Below, in pieces: positions 1 to 18,889 of a stretch of 64,000 nucleotides of DNA. Below the pieces are notes generated by a model. It searched no databases, was not told where the DNA came from, and was given only the letters and a program-made list of their open reading frames with translations. The stretch's first letter is position 1. Each line of letters starts with the position of its first letter. Where the stretch lies: positions 20,729,240 through 20,793,239 of the forward strand of contig LS997565.1 of NCBI GenBank assembly GCA_000469685.2, written 5' to 3'. A program made the translations under genes and the position numbers. The DNA comes from Haemonchus contortus. Taxonomy: Eukaryota; Nematoda; Chromadorea; Rhabditida; Trichostrongylidae.

Positions 1-600
1 TTTGTTAACAAAACTCATTCATTGAAGTTCATTGATCTGAAGGTTACCGTACACGTTCACTGTGGATTTGTTTAGAGAGCAGTTGAATATTAAGTGAGCA
101 AACACAGTTGCTTGGTCTGCTTAACAGAGAGCCTATGGATGGACCGCTCTTGGCCTGTCTTGACTTTGAGAGGAGCTCAAGAATAGGGCTTTTATGCCAT
201 CGGGTACTTCTGTACTTGTACTGATTGAAGATTTGAACAACTAAAAGCTTTTCACAGCAGGGTAGGAGATAAGGTTTAATGCTCTGTAAAGTCAAGAGCT
301 GCAGCATTCCGCTCTTTGATCTTTCTGCCCTTCCCGCTTTGATTTCATATGGACTGTGCACAGGTATGATGAACAAGCATTCAGCTTCTCTCAACGTGTT
401 ACGAAAAGTTCTTTGCTTGGAATTCGCGATACATACAAGTGCCTAGAGAAATCCAAAGCCAAAAAAGAAAAAATCATAACATTGTCGGAGCCAAGGGGTC
501 AAAAATCAGATGGACCATCGAGCGATGCCAAGAAGACCGTTGAGGTCGCACGCTGGCTATTCCTTGGGACCTCAAACGATCGAAGAAACGGCAACCAAAC
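1..600. other. No gene recognised
   Basis: Open frames here are short and overlap on opposite strands. I see no splice-bounded exon, conserved motif or obvious repeat. From about 600 the sequence grades into the RTE-like relic. Confidence 0.5.
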
Positions 601-619
601 CGGTAAACTACTTTTTTGA

Positions 620-1130
620 ATATCCTCAAACAGAAAAAAGGGTTAGGTCCAAGCTCCTCAAGCGGGCAGGGTCGTTTGAACGATAACATCTGCTCGCAAA
701 AGGAACGAATGCTCTGGTAAAGGCTGACCAAAGATTCTTCACTCGTGAATGAGCATTCGAGCAGTTCTCATCAGATTTCGACTTATCAGCATTCTCAAAG
801 TTATGTTTGACCTGGCAGTAATACCGGCCGTTTTCACCTTCAAGCAGTAGAGGGTAAAAAAGTATTTCATTTACCGGGGGTCAAAATGACTGCGTAAACG
901 ATAAAGCTTAACGAGATTTGATGTTGCGAAGACCGAAGCGGTTCCTAGAGGAGGATTCTACTTCATGCAAGAAGGTCTACAACAGACGCCTTCTTCATAG
1001 CTGGAAAAGTGTTGGCGAAGTTTCAAGGAAAGCGTAGAGCGTAGCCTTCCTCAATCCTGAAGAAGCTTTCGACCGCCTGATGTGTACAATCCTTCAGTGC
1101 TCTCCAGGAACATTTAGAAAGTTTGATCCC
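620..1130 (+). mobile_element. RTE-like LINE relic, reverse transcriptase part
   Basis: A decayed non-LTR retrotransposon fragment. Around 1041-1085 one frame reads VAFLNPEEAFDRL, which resembles reverse-transcriptase motif A of RTE-clade LINEs (AFLDLEKAFDR type). The stretch before it (about 960-1040) reads, with frame changes, like the STTDAIFIAEQV region of the same domain. Several stops and frameshifts interrupt it, so it is not functional. A related copy lies in the opposite orientation at 15440-15715, and the 720-800 stretch recurs inverted near 16860-16950. Clade assignment is from motif resemblance only. Confidence 0.6.
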
Positions 1131-1227
1131 TCTGGTTAGAGATATGTACTGGTCCGAAGCAACAGTACGGTCTAACAGCTACGAAAATCAGTTCAGCTCT
1201 GATCCGTTCTTCTTCCGACTGGTACTG

Positions 1228-4200
1228 GAACTCGAAAATTCACGCGAATACCGCAAATTTGCGCCTTTTTCGTCTTTTCTCTATGAATCGCCTAAACATG
1301 GGGTAATCGAGGAGATAGAATTACCGTTGAACTCAGCTCGCCGAGCTCTACAATATGATTCTTCGAATTATTAAAAATGCTTCATTTTCGATTGCGCCAT
1401 GCACTTGAGTTCCACCCGAAAAGTGACTGCATGTGCATGGGGTGCACGCTTTAGTGCTTTTAAGGGCTGATAGGTACCTGGAGATGATGTGTTCAGAATT
1501 CGCTTTGATTGCGTCACGTACACGATTTTACTCACCATCAGTACAATGTGAAAATGATTATTGGTTTTGTTCCGACTCCATCCTTCCTTTTTTAGTTCGG
1601 AGGATGTAGATAAGTGCATTTACGGTCTCCGCACTTAACACTCCTCCTTACAGGTTCCATTGCGTATTTGACATCAATTTACGGCAGGATAAGGGAGTCC
1701 ATTTTTTTTTTATATTTTCCAAACTTTGGAGAGATTTTCCTCCCAAATCTGAAGAGGTGGCATTGAGGCACTGTATTGGCGTAGACAACTCTTTACTTTC
1801 TGCAAGGCCGTTATTATGCATCATCGTCATGATCCTCACTTTATAACCATTTTCTGCCCCATACCTAGCGCGGAGCAGTTTCCTGCTGGGCGTGTTTGGA
1901 TGCGCATGAGGCCGAAACTGTAGTGGCGCGGGGTTTGAATGGCGGCTTTGAAAGACTCTGCTTCGTAGGCAGCGGATTCCATAGTGGCGGGAGCTAAGGG
2001 CGGTTTCGAGTAATGACCAGTTGAATGGGGAGCTGGATTTGCAGGTGGGTGGGTACTATAATGGCGGGAAGTTGTGGCATTTTGCATAATGCCTTTTTAA
2101 GTTCGGAGGATGTAGATAAGTGCATTTACGGTCTCCGCACTTAACACTCCTCCTTACAGGTTCCATTGCGTATTTGACATCAATTTACGGCAGGATAAGG
2201 GAGTCCATTTTTTTGATATTTTCCAAACTTTGGAGAGATTTTTCTCCCAAATCTGAACAGGTGGCATTGAGGCACTGTATTGGCGTAGACAACTCTTTGT
2301 TCTCTGCAAGGCCGTTATTATGCATCCTCGTCATGGATCAAAATGTCTCTCTTGGTATAGCCCCAAACTACGGAATTCGACAGGCCCAAATCAAAAAATT
2401 ATGTTTTTTCCCGTTTTCTTGGCCTTTTTGCAGCAAGCTGTACACTGTTAGATTCTACGTAAGAAACGCTATCAAGTGATTCGTGGTTCGACCCCTGATG
2501 AAATCCTCACTTTATAACCATTTTCTGCCCCATACCTAGCGCGGAGCAGTTTCCTGCTGGGCGTGTTTGGATGCGCATGAGGCCGAAACTGTAGTGGCGC
2601 GGGGTTTGAATAGCGGCTTTGAAAGACTCTGCCTCGTAGGCAGCGGATTCCATAGTGGCGGGAGCTAAGGGCGGTTTCGAGTAATGACCAGTTGAATGGG
2701 GAGCTGGATTTGCAGGTGGGTGGGTACTATAATGGCGGGAAGTTGTGGCATTTTACATAATGATTATTCTAATGGGGGGGGGGTGTTAGATCCGCAGGTG
2801 GCGGGACTGAAGTTGCGACTAGGCGGGCTGGATCGACCAATGACTACTTGTGGGGGGTAAGATCTGCAAGGGAGAGGGTACTGTAGTGGCGGGAATGTGG
2901 GGAAGTTTAGATGAGAGTTTTCAGACGGTCTGAAGAAGCGGTATGACATCAATTTACAGCAAAATATCGTTTTTGAAGTCGATTTTTTACTTTTCCAAAT
3001 TTTGAAGGAATTTTTCTCCGGAACTTGAGGATTCGATGAGGAGGGCAGCGAGGCACTCTACTATCGAGTACTACTCTTTGTACTCTGCAGGGCTGTTATG
3101 GTACACCTTATCAAAGATCACCAGTTCTTTCTTGGTATATCTCCAAACTTCACTTATCGTCACGCCCAAATTACAAAATTGTGTTTTTCCCTTGCCGCAG
3201 ATCTTTTTCCAATTGAGTTGTATAGTGTTAGATTCTCCGTGAAAAGTTCTATCTTATGATTGTTTTTCCTCCAACGGAAACGGGAAAAACATTGTTTTAT
3301 AATTTGGGCTTGACGAAGTTCGAAGTTTGGAGCCATACCGAGGGAGAAATTTTGATGATAGGGTGCACCATAAAGTCTTGCAGACGACAAAGAGATGTCT
3401 ACGGCAGTGGAGTGCCTAAACGCCATCTCTTCAGGCTCCGTAGAAAATTACTCCAAAAATTGGAAAATGCCAAAAAAATCTACTCCGTTATTTTGCTGTA
3501 AATTGATGTCATATTCTCAATGGAACCTGTAAGGAGTGTTGAATGCAGGGACCGTAGATGCACTCATCCACAGCCTCCACATACAGCATAAATGAACGAT
3601 GGAAACCGCCCATTCAGACTGCTCCTAAACCGCCATTCAAACTGCCCCCGCTTTCAAGCCACCACATTACCCCGTCCCCAGCAGATCTTATCGCCGCTAA
3701 AGTAATTATTAATCGATCCAACCCCCTTCTCGCCAATTCAGTACCCCGCCACAAGCAGATCTAATCCCCCATTCGAATAAATATCATTCGAAAGCCTCCA
3801 AATTCTAGCCACTACAGTACCCAGCCGCACGTGTATCCAAACACGCCCTGCAGGAAACCGCTCAGAGACAAGCCTAGTGCAGAATGTGGTTGTGGAGGGG
3901 GGTTTTCGTCACGGGTTGACCTATATATCACTAGATAGCATTTTTCACGTGGAATGCAACGGTGTATAACTCATTTACAAAAAGGCCAACGGAAAAGGGA
4001 AAAAACATTGTTTTATGATTTGGGCTTGACGAAGTTTGAAGTTCGGGGTCATGCCAAGGGAGTAATTTTGATCTTTAATAAGGTGCACCACAATAGCCTC
4101 GCAGAATGCAAAGAGTAGTCCACGATAGTAGAGTGCCTCGCTGCCGAGTCCTCAGGCTCCGGAGAAGAATTCCTCCAAACTTTGGAAAATGTCAAAAAAA

Positions 4201-4668
4201 TCGAATCCGTTATTTTGCCGTAAGTTGGTGTCATATTCTTAATGGAACCTGTAAAGAGGGGTGTTGAGGGCAGAGGCCGTAGATGCACTTATCTATAGCC
4301 TCCAAACCAAAAAAGGAAGGATGGAGACTGATCAAAACCAATGATCATTTTCACATTGTACTGAGTGAAGTCGAGTAAGTGGCGCAATCCAAATCAAATT
4401 CAGAACAGATCATTTTCAAGTACCAATCAGTCCCTACAAGCACTAAAGCGTGCACTCCATGCGCATGCAATCACTTTTCGGGTGGAACTCAAGTGCATGG
4501 CGGAATCGAAAATGAAGCATTTTTAACAATTTAAAGGATCACCTTGTAGAACTCGACGAGTTGGTTCCATGGTGATTTAAACTCCTCGATTACTCCATTT
4601 AGAAGCGATTTGTAAAGAAAAGACGAAAAAGACGCGAATCCGCGGTATTCGCGTGAATTTCCGAGTAC
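1228..4668. repeat. Large palindromic array of repeat units (foldback element)
   Basis: The outer arms are inverted copies. The stretch with GCATTTTTAA and the ACTTTTCGGGTGGAACTC region near 4465-4530 matches the reverse complement of about 1376-1440, and homology runs out to about 1228 and 4668. Inside are five copies of a 300-400 bp unit marked by TTGACATCAATTTACGGC and GAGGCACT: three on the plus strand (about 1594-1838, 2106-2480, 2945-3255) and two on the minus strand (about 3256-3560, 3990-4310), with a symmetry centre near 3256. The spacers are rich in TGGCGGG motifs and are themselves repeated (1838-2096 and 2505-2760). No coding frame is conserved between copies. It looks like a non-autonomous foldback transposon family, but I cannot name it. 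Confidence 0.75.
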
Positions 4669-4780
4669 GTACGGCGAGTACTGTAGACCGGCTTGCGAAA
4701 TTCATTGAAAGTGTCCAAGAGCTCGGGTATCTGGGAAGTAAAATAGCCATTGATGGTAGCGTGGATCTTGCTCGAGAAGT

Positions 4781-4854
4781 ACCAGTGTGTCTCTCCATTT
4801 CAGCAACGCACCCCCAATTGAGGCTGCGTTGCTGAGATGGAGAGAAACACTGGT
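4781..4854. repeat. Short perfect-type hairpin
   Basis: About 30 bp arms (4781-4810 and 4825-4854) are reverse complements with few mismatches, around a 14 bp loop (CCCCCAATTGAGGC). It sits just outside the right end of the palindromic array and could be part of that element or a separate small MITE. Confidence 0.7.
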
Positions 4855-4859
4855 ATTCA

Positions 4860-6282
4860 CTGTGACTTGCGGTGCTTCAGAGCGTTCAAAAATGAACAAA
4901 CAGTGGTAGGGTGACGTTCCTCTGTGCAGCAAGTGCTAACCTCTGCAGCAAGTGCTAAAATCATGAGACACAACTTCACCCCGAAAAAAATTAGGATGTG
5001 GAAGCGGGCCTGATATACGCGACTCGACCGGGTGAAAGACGAAGAAGTCGTGGCGATATTACAGATAGTCTCCGTCCAACTAGAGTTTGAACAGCAGCAC
5101 TTACGATATTGAGAGCTCGTACTCAGAGGATCAAAGGATCACACGTTAAAAAAAGCAGTGAAAATTGAAAGCCAAGGTAAGCGGCCAGGAGTCCCAAAGC
5201 TGAAGTAAAGGTGATAGGTGACAAGTGACTAAGAAGAATCTTGCCGAAAATAAGTTGACGACAGGAGATGCTGTAGATAGAATGGATTGGATCCGGCCAA
5301 CAAGAACTGCAGACTATGACTCGCGTTTAATATTATTTGGAAGCGAGCACAAAATCGAGTTGAAATTGGATGTGTGTCGCAACTCAGAAAGATCGACCAA
5401 GAGTTGCCGTATTAGTTACACACTCATCACCCTGAAATTTTGTTCAGCACTGTGCTGCTCCTCTTTGACCACTTATCGCAGCCTAACCGGCACACGCCGT
5501 TGACGCTGTGAGACTTTTAACGTGCGGACGACGATTGCCGGAGTGAGAAATTCAACGGACACTGTATCTTTCCTTGCTTAGCTGTTTCCCTTATCCATTT
5601 TACCTTGAGAACACGGAGGACTTTTTTCTACTGTTCGCCTATCCGATCTTTTTTTCAGCAGCTCGTTCTGGAAAAGCACTAATAAAACTGATAGCCGTAT
5701 TCTGTGCGTATGATGGAGGTAGTGAACTAGTGAATTATGAAAAGGGATTTATGAATTTCTCTTTCTACGCCACCCGCCCTCCTAGCTGGCATACAAGTGG
5801 CCAGATATTGTAGCGTTTGGTGTAAAAATTATCGCATGGCAAACAGATGCCTTTGGGGGACTGATTAAAATCAATTATCGTGGAAATGTTTACTTTATAT
5901 AAATGCATCAGTATACCGTTCCGAACAACTTTGCTCATTCATCTGTAGGGTCACTCAACAGAACGGAATAACGCTGCAACTCTATCACCCCAAATCTTTT
6001 TGAGCCAAAAGCGATTTAAAGTCCGTTTGGCCGTATACCCTCACTTTCATGTCATTTTGAAATGTTTCACCAGCCTCTACTGAGGTATACCTTCTATAAT
6101 GAAAAAGTTAGCGTGGAAAGTGTCTCACAGCTTACCTTTTCACTTCAACACACGTCTAGGTGGTCAGGGTAAGTTCCTTTTCGTTTTCTGATGACTCCAA
6201 TTGCAATTTTGCAGTTTCGATGTCAATGAGTTTGGGTTTCGTGCCATCCTTACTTGAAAGAAACGGCGATTCCTATCAGTTG
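4860..6282. other. No gene recognised
   Basis: Short overlapping frames only, with no motif or splice-bounded exon that I can support. Confidence 0.4.
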
Positions 6283-7060
6283 CTAGTCTCCATTTACTAG
6301 GCTTCGTGAGACGCTTTTTTCTATCATCGTATCATATCTCGATCTTTCGAAACAAAATGAAAAAGCAGACTTTCCCTGAACATCCCGCGACGATGTAAGG
6401 ATTCGAGTTGATTGCCCACGGAATGGCATTTTTGAGGGTTTTCGATCTTCTCTTCTCTTCTTCCTCTCTTGGAGAATCTCGAATCCTAAAACATTGAATT
6501 GAAAAACGGCTGCTGGCATCATGAAGATGAAAAAAGCTCCCGCCTTCTTTTTTATGAGAATGCTGGTACCAAAACATATGATCTGTAGCGTAAAATTCGA
6601 AAGCAGGACGAGTAAAGGAGTTCGAAGTCGACAAGAAATTCGTTACGATTTTCTTAGACCAAATCGTTGTTCGGTATCCTATGTTCCAAAAGGGGCAGTA
6701 CCTACATTGACAACGGAGTCAACCGAGCCAGTATTTTGAATCAGTAGAGTCTATAGCTCGCAAAGAATCTACCGTCATGAGGTACAATGGAGTTTCCACC
6801 TGGCACGAATGAGAAAGGAAGCAAAGGTGGAACGAAGTTGTTCTGACACTGTCTATGATTACGCATCGTGTCTTCGACCACTGATATAGAAAATCCAGAA
6901 CCGAGCAATGATATGTAGCTTGATGTGATCCATTTTAGATTTCATTGGCAGAGTGCGTGTAAATATGAGCATCTACAGAACCTCTGATTTCCACTGAAAT
7001 TTTTCGTGATCGGAAAGTCAGTTGAAAGTTCATTCCACGTCTAAACGTAGTGACATTACT
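6283..7060. repeat. Segmental duplication, copy 1 (5' flank of the protease gene)
   Basis: This stretch is repeated at about 17105-17945 in the same orientation. Shared landmarks include GCTTCGTGAGACG, GATTCGAGTTGATT, GGAATGGCATTTTTGAGG and CGAAGTCGACAAGAAATTC. It is non-coding flank upstream of the aspartyl protease. The copy at 17 kb continues directly into protease exon 5/intron 5 sequence, so both belong to one duplicated locus. Confidence 0.8.
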
Positions 7061-7669
7061 TTCTGAACCTGTGACCCCCAAGGATAGCCTGATACAGTTG
7101 CTTCGCTCTTTCCTTGATGCCTTCAAAATTGGTTCAGACATATATACTTATGACTATGGATAGGATACATCTTTTCTCATAGCTTCAATTCTGTTCTTAT
7201 TCCCTTCTTTTTTCGAAAAACCGCAGAAATTAGATTTCCCTGCCCAACTAACACAGTTATTACTTTGGATATTTCGAAAACTCACGGGAAACGCTTTATT
7301 TCGGGTGGTTATGCTGAAAATCTCGAAAGGATCTGCTGTTATGAGGCTTGTTCAAAAGTATGGTGCAGTGGTCGTTTGCGGACTCATCTGGATAAATTGT
7401 GCACCAAAGTCCGACCATCCCCACTACTTCTTTTGAAGGTGGGTAGGGAATCAATAAGTGAACTCACAAGTTTTTGGTTCCCAAAAGCAAATTCATTTCA
7501 TCACTAGGAGGTCCAGGTAATGGGTTAGCTATAATGATGCTGAACATCGATTCTGCCTAACCTAATCAATGTGTCATGACTAGTTGTCAGTCTCCTGCAC
7601 ATATCACCTCAACGTCAATCTATTGAAAATTTGATGAAGGTTTCTTTTATCAACATTGCAGTCATCCAG

Positions 7670-13769
<6,100 letters not shown>

Positions 13770-13795
13770 CGAATGTTGTACACTTCATCGAATTC

Positions 13796-13801
13796 AATAA
13801 A
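13796..13801 (+). terminator. Polyadenylation signal of the protease gene
   Basis: AATAAA lies 27 bases after the protease stop codon, a typical distance for nematode mRNAs. Confidence 0.6.
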
Positions 13802-14454
13802 AAGATTCTACCAAAATTTAAGCGCATTTTCAAACAGACGAGCAATTACTAATCAGAAAGGACAAAAAGGGCAAGAGGATCCTTGGATCAGCTCGTTCAG
13901 TGGACCTCGACTGACGACGGTTCGACGCCATCCATTCCAGTTATTTGAACGATCTGCTTGGGCACCGTCAACTGCCATCGGCAAGCCGCTCCATCCATTT
14001 TTGGTTATAATATGACCGACTTCCTATTTTTTACATTAGTCAGTATCATCAACGCCGCGAACATGATGCTACAGTGGAATAAAGATATAGCTGATCAGGT
14101 ATTGTCGAAGAAGTGGATAGGATTAATACGGCAGGTGCCATTCCTACAAACTAGTGTAATTTCACCGTTTCTAATCGATCACTGAAAAATTCTTTAGCAA
14201 ACTCGCTCTTGATGTTCTTTGCAACAACCTGATTTTTCTCCCCCATTCATCTCGGAAAAATCATCTAGAGTGCGCTCATTCCTTTTGATGCATTCTGGAC
14301 TGGATGTCTTTCTGGTGATGATAGTAGAAAATGGAAAAAATAACGTCTACGTGGGCGGAAATTTAAAAAGCTCAAAAAAAGCACAATGTTTCATCAACCT
14401 AACCTAGTCAGGGACACGGATACTCAAAACGAAAGTTTACAATCAAATCGCTGC
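13802..14454. other. No gene recognised
   Basis: Two overlapping frames of 75-80 codons (13773-14185) lack motifs and splice signals that I trust. I see no repeat shared with other parts of the window. Confidence 0.4.
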
Positions 14455-14745
14455 AGTAATTAAACGCTATTGGAAGAACCTTAGGGAGGTTTTCAAATCA
14501 ATACTCATATTTTATTGCATACCTAGAGAAGAACATTCACAGAAGTGATTGTAACGGTTGAACAAGGAGCGTATTAGTTCTTAGAGCCCCGGATAGAATT
14601 GTTCCTCCATACGGCATGAGGAGAGTATGGTCCGCCGAAGCGTCTCTGGTTCAAAGAAAGTCGACATGATGTTTTCTTTACTGGATCTCGCGCTCATATT
14701 TTGCCACCCGCTTTCTCATACTTCTGGGAACAACAATACTATTTT
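14455..14745 (-). pseudogene. Fragment of the unrecognised minus-strand gene (copy 1)
   Basis: About 14455-14570 matches 23100-23240, and 14575-14745 matches 23815-23985. The roughly 570 bp between these blocks in the 23 kb copy is absent here. The exon region reads like the 23813-23967 exon on the minus strand, with in-frame disruptions. This is a decayed duplicate of the gene at 23281-24191, lying just downstream of the protease as expected for one duplicated unit. Confidence 0.65.
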
Positions 14746-15439
14746 TAAAAGCATTATGTGAAGGTATCTATGTAATTCAAATAATTCAAATATGCCCTGA
14801 AGGACAGCTATTGTGTAACAATGAACACTGTCGAAGGTTATCACTGATCTCCTTTACTATTCTTTCTAACGACCTCAAAATTCGGAGGAGAGAGCATCGG
14901 TTATTCTGGCACTATCTTCATTTGTTCAGTTGAAGCCTGACTGATAGGCAGTCATGGCTGAATATAGGGTAGTGCAGGTGTGCCAGCAAGGGATGCCAAG
15001 TTTGCACGCAACTGTCTCGAATAGTAATCAACCGTTCCATCATTTTGCTACAGCACCTTTGAAACCTTGACTGACCTTTGTCAAAGATTTCTTTACTTTT
15101 CGCAGAGCAGTATGTCGGTGTGGAAAATTCGAAGTTGCCTCTTCCACTTTGGTTGAAGCAAAAACCGACGCCGTAATTAGTAGGAAGATGAACAGTTCCA
15201 TCGACGTCTGGAATTGGTGCGTTAATACGATGATCGGCACTGTGTTCGCTGCACTGACTCTCAGCGAACGAAAGACGGGTTAGCAGCCGAATATTAGACT
15301 TGCCGTAACTAAATGACTAAATGTGATGAGCTCCAAGAAATCGATCCTGGAGACATACTTGAAAGAACGAGATGTCGTGAGTCTTGTTGTTTCTAGGAAA
15401 GTAGATGGTGATTAGCGACAATGAGCCTTCTCTGAAGGT

Positions 15440-15715
15440 ACTTTCATTATTAGAGAGCACAGAAGGGTCTCTCACATCAGGCGGTCGAGCGCCTTTTCAA
15501 GATTGAGGAAGGCTGGTTACCAGGGTCTACGCTTTTCTTGATCCTTCGCCAGCACTTGTTCAGCTATGAAGATGACGTCTGTTGTAGACCTTCCTCTGAG
15601 ACCGGGTCCGGTCTTCACAACATAGAATCTCGTGAAGCTTTATCGCAGTCATTCTGACCCCGGTAGTTGGAATACTTTTTTACCCTCTACTGCGTGAAGA
15701 TGGAAACGGTATTAC
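15440..15715 (-). mobile_element. RTE-like LINE relic, reverse transcriptase part
   Basis: The minus strand reads TTDVIFIAEQVLAKDQEKRR, then a stop, then PAFLNLEKALDRL. This is the segment leading into reverse-transcriptase motif A of RTE-clade elements. The in-frame TAA and loss of the rest mark it as dead. It is related to the fragment at 620-1130, which has the opposite orientation. Confidence 0.65.
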
Positions 15716-15719
15716 TGCT

Positions 15720-16170
15720 AGGTCAGACATTAGACATTCTTCCATCACAATGCTCATAGCCTGTTGAGCCACATAGTCCCGTAATCACAGAGCATCTTCG
15801 AAGCTTCGATTGTTATCCAATCAGATAGCGCTCGTTCCTACATTCATCCTTACGAGAAATTTAAGGAACCATTTGAAGTGAGCTGTGCCTTGACGAGAAG
15901 ATCAATAAAGAAACAGGCGTAAACGTGTCACGAAAACGAAACTAATCTTCACGAGCTTAAGAGGGGGACATGGAATAGTAATAGTAAAGCTCCCCGCCTC
16001 CAAATGCCCTGTGTGACTCAAATAAAGATAGATATTGTCATCTGATACACATTTGTAATTTTGTATATGAAGCTGTATGAGATCACTTTTTATGAATTTC
16101 TAGTCTTACGGCATCCCCTTTACCTATCATACGGCATGTGTGTGCTCCGGTGGAATCCATTAGTTTCTGC
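15720..16170. other. No gene recognised
   Basis: No conserved frame is visible. The sequence may include further RTE-relic material, as its neighbour does. Confidence 0.35.
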
Positions 16171-16179
16171 GCTCTTCAT

Positions 16180-16450
16180 TCTTCTTCATTTTGGAATTCT
16201 TGACCCGACCGGTATTTCCCGGTTGTTTTTGCGACCTGTACGGCCAGTACTTTCACCACGAAACTGTCTCTATTCTGGAATTGTACACCGGAGAAACCTA
16301 AGCCGGTTAATGACTTCGACCCAGTCTTCGTGTTCGGTTTTCTAAACTGTTGATAAAGTGGCCTACCTGTCTCTTCTACATACTGCTCTCCACAGCTCGG
16401 ACAAATGTTGTAGGTTACACTTGCGACTGTTAAACTTCACTCCCTATAAA
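16180..16450 (-). mobile_element. Penelope-like element relic, GIY-YIG endonuclease part
   Basis: The minus strand near 16440-16340 reads VTYNICPSCGEQYVEETGRP. This corresponds to the GIY-YIG nuclease start of Penelope-like retroelements; compare VVYLITCQLCGEEYVGETGR in the larger element at 20-21 kb. The domain is interrupted soon after. It differs enough to be a separate, older lineage. Confidence 0.65.
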
Positions 16451-17104
16451 TAGGACAGCTCACATAGATAGATATTGCACATATGCGATGTATAGACGGC
16501 TACGGTACAAAAAAGGAACATTATAAAAGAACAGCTACTTGCAAGGGAGTGATTGATTCAAGCGAGTATTGTAAGATGATTACCAACAGAGTTACAAACT
16601 AGGAATTATTAACATATCAAAATGTACCCGCGAATTCCAGCAAGAGCATCATACACCAGGTTGTTAGCAAAGTATTCTTATCTAGCATGGAGAATGAATT
16701 TCCCTTCACGAGCCGTTTGTTTTTATACTACCTCGAATCCAAGCGAAACGTTCATAGCCGCGAGCATAGAACTAACATTTAGCAACCGATAAAATGAAAA
16801 AAATACATACGGATACAAGGGCTATTGTGGGTTGCTATGCTATGGAAATCCGCAAGTCATGACTTTAAGAATGTTGATAAGTCGAAATCTGATGAGAACT
16901 GCTCGAATGTTCACTCACGAGTGAAAATCTTTAGTCAGCTTTACTAGAGGCGTTAACCACGAAACACGCATATATCGCCCGATATCTACTACGGACATAG
17001 GTGCACAGCAACACAGTGAGCGAAAGGTTTTCTGGTGCCGTGGCGTCTGACAATTATACATCACAAATGTGAATGTGATTGATTTTCGTTAGCAACGAAC
17101 TTCT
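16451..17104. other. No gene recognised; piece of an older repeat
   Basis: The 16860-16950 stretch is the inverted counterpart of about 715-800, which links it to the RTE-relic region at the window start. Nothing else is recognisable. Confidence 0.4.
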
Positions 17105-18035
17105 TACAAGGAATTGCTGGTCCAAGGCTTCGTGAGACGTTTTTTTCTCTCATCATATCATAGGCCTATCAACAGCCCGAGATGATGTACGGGTTCGAGT
17201 TGATTACCTACGGAATGGCATTTTTGAGGTTCTTCGATCTTCTCTTTCCTTCTTTCTCTCTTGGAAAATCTCAAATCTTGAAAGACTGCATTGATTAAAC
17301 GGCTGCTGACATCATGAAGACATGAGACGATGAAAAAAGCTCCCGCCGTCTTCTTCATAACAGTGCTGGTACCAATACATGTGATCTTTGGCATAAAATC
17401 CGAAAGCAGGGCGAGTGAAGGAGTTCGAAGTCGACAAGAAATTCGTTACGATTTTCTTGGACCACATCGTTGTTCGGTATTCAAAATTTAAATGAGGCGG
17501 TACCTACATTGACCACCGAGTCAGTATTTTGAAGCAGTGGGGTCTATAGCTCGCAAAGAATTTACTCTCATGAGACACAACCCTTTTGCCTTATGCTCAC
17601 AAGCTCTGACTTAGCTTATCTGTTTTGCATAGGGTCAAGAGTTGGAAACAGTCTATGAGCAAATTTACGCAACGGAGTTTTCACCTGCCACAGATGAGAA
17701 AAGAATCAAAGGAATGAATGAAAGGAATGAAGTTGTTCTGACAGTGCCCATGATCACACATCGTGTTTTCGACCACTGAAAATCTAGAATATTTAGAACC
17801 CAGCAAGGATATGTTGCTTGATGTGGTTCATTTTAGATTTTAATAGCAGAGTACGTGAAAATTCAAGCATTTCCAGAAGCTCTGATTTCCAATGAAGAAA
17901 TTTCGAGATCGGAAGTCAGTTAAAGGTCCATTCCACGTTAACACCTACGTTGTGAACTGAAGTGATACCTTTTGCGACGAGGTAAGACAAGGAAAGGTAC
18001 AAGCTTCCTGGTTTCAGTACGCACCATTTTAATAC
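17105..18035 (+). pseudogene. Truncated second copy of the protease locus
   Basis: About 17105-17945 repeats the 5' flank seen at 6283-7060. It is then joined directly to a segment (about 17945-18035) matching the end of protease exon 5, all of intron 5 and the start of exon 6 (8399-8490). Shared landmarks are ACCTACGTTGTGA, GAAGTGATACC and TTTCAGTACGCAC. The roughly 1.3 kb that would hold exons 1-5 is missing, and homology stops after the start of exon 6. It is a dead relic of a tandem protease duplicate. Confidence 0.75.
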
Positions 18036-18039
18036 GCAA

Positions 18040-18880
18040 GTTCTCACTTGTCAGATATAGAAAAGAGCCTTGGGCAAGGACAAGGGTTGGGAGGAGTGGA
18101 AGTCAGGGGGCACTGTAAGAGCCGACTGCCCGTACTGAATTTTCGTTTCTGGGTCATAGCGTACGTGCGGATTCTAATGCGAATAGCTGATTACAGTAAG
18201 CAAAAGTCTCCTTTAAAATTCATCCCCTCATAAGCATAACTCAACAAAAAGCACTATTGACAGCAAGAATAACCTATCTTAACATCAGTCGATGGGTGTG
18301 GCGTCCGACCAATCCGGTAAGGAGGCTCTTACTATGTTCTTGTTATTGAGTTTTTGGGCCCGGCAGCGTCCTTTCTGTTACCCTTGGGAGCCACTGAGTA
18401 ATCTTGGGAGGTAATCTAAGAAACCATTTTTATCAAGAACTGTGATTTTAAGGGACTCGAGTACAGCCCCCTTAATCATTTAATTACCAGTAGGACCGCC
18501 CGGTTATGGCCGCACTCTCCTTCTTTTCGTGAAAACTTGGCCTGTCACCCACGTCCCTCCCACATCTGGACGGCTTGATATAAAAGAGCAGGAGAGAAAA
18601 TGTCCGGCTTGACACATACATGCGCACCCGCACCCACGCACACTTCGTCAGTCCTCGTCCTTCAAGAGCGAAGTCCTACTCATCTTATGTGCGTTTGAAT
18701 ATTTTGGTTCATTTCCATCTTTTTCACTTTGACTGCACAAATTTACTCAGACTGCGCTTTTTAATGCGCCTTAAATGCCCCTATGCCCCTCACGGACGGA
18801 ATTCTGTATAGGCTTTTATTACGTGCAATCAATATCCTCATTCTGACTCCTTACCTTCACCATAGTTGAAAGCCCCAAGT
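18040..18880. other. No gene recognised
   Basis: Short frames only. A CCCGCACCCACGCACAC-type stretch near 18620 precedes a repeat family of the 155 bp type starting near 18890. Confidence 0.4.
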
Positions 18881-18889
18881 TCAAACTAC

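Noticed and set aside
2476..2500. GGTTCGACCCC stretch as a tRNA T-arm
   Set aside because: No acceptor, D-arm or anticodon stem can be built around it; it lies inside the palindromic repeat array.
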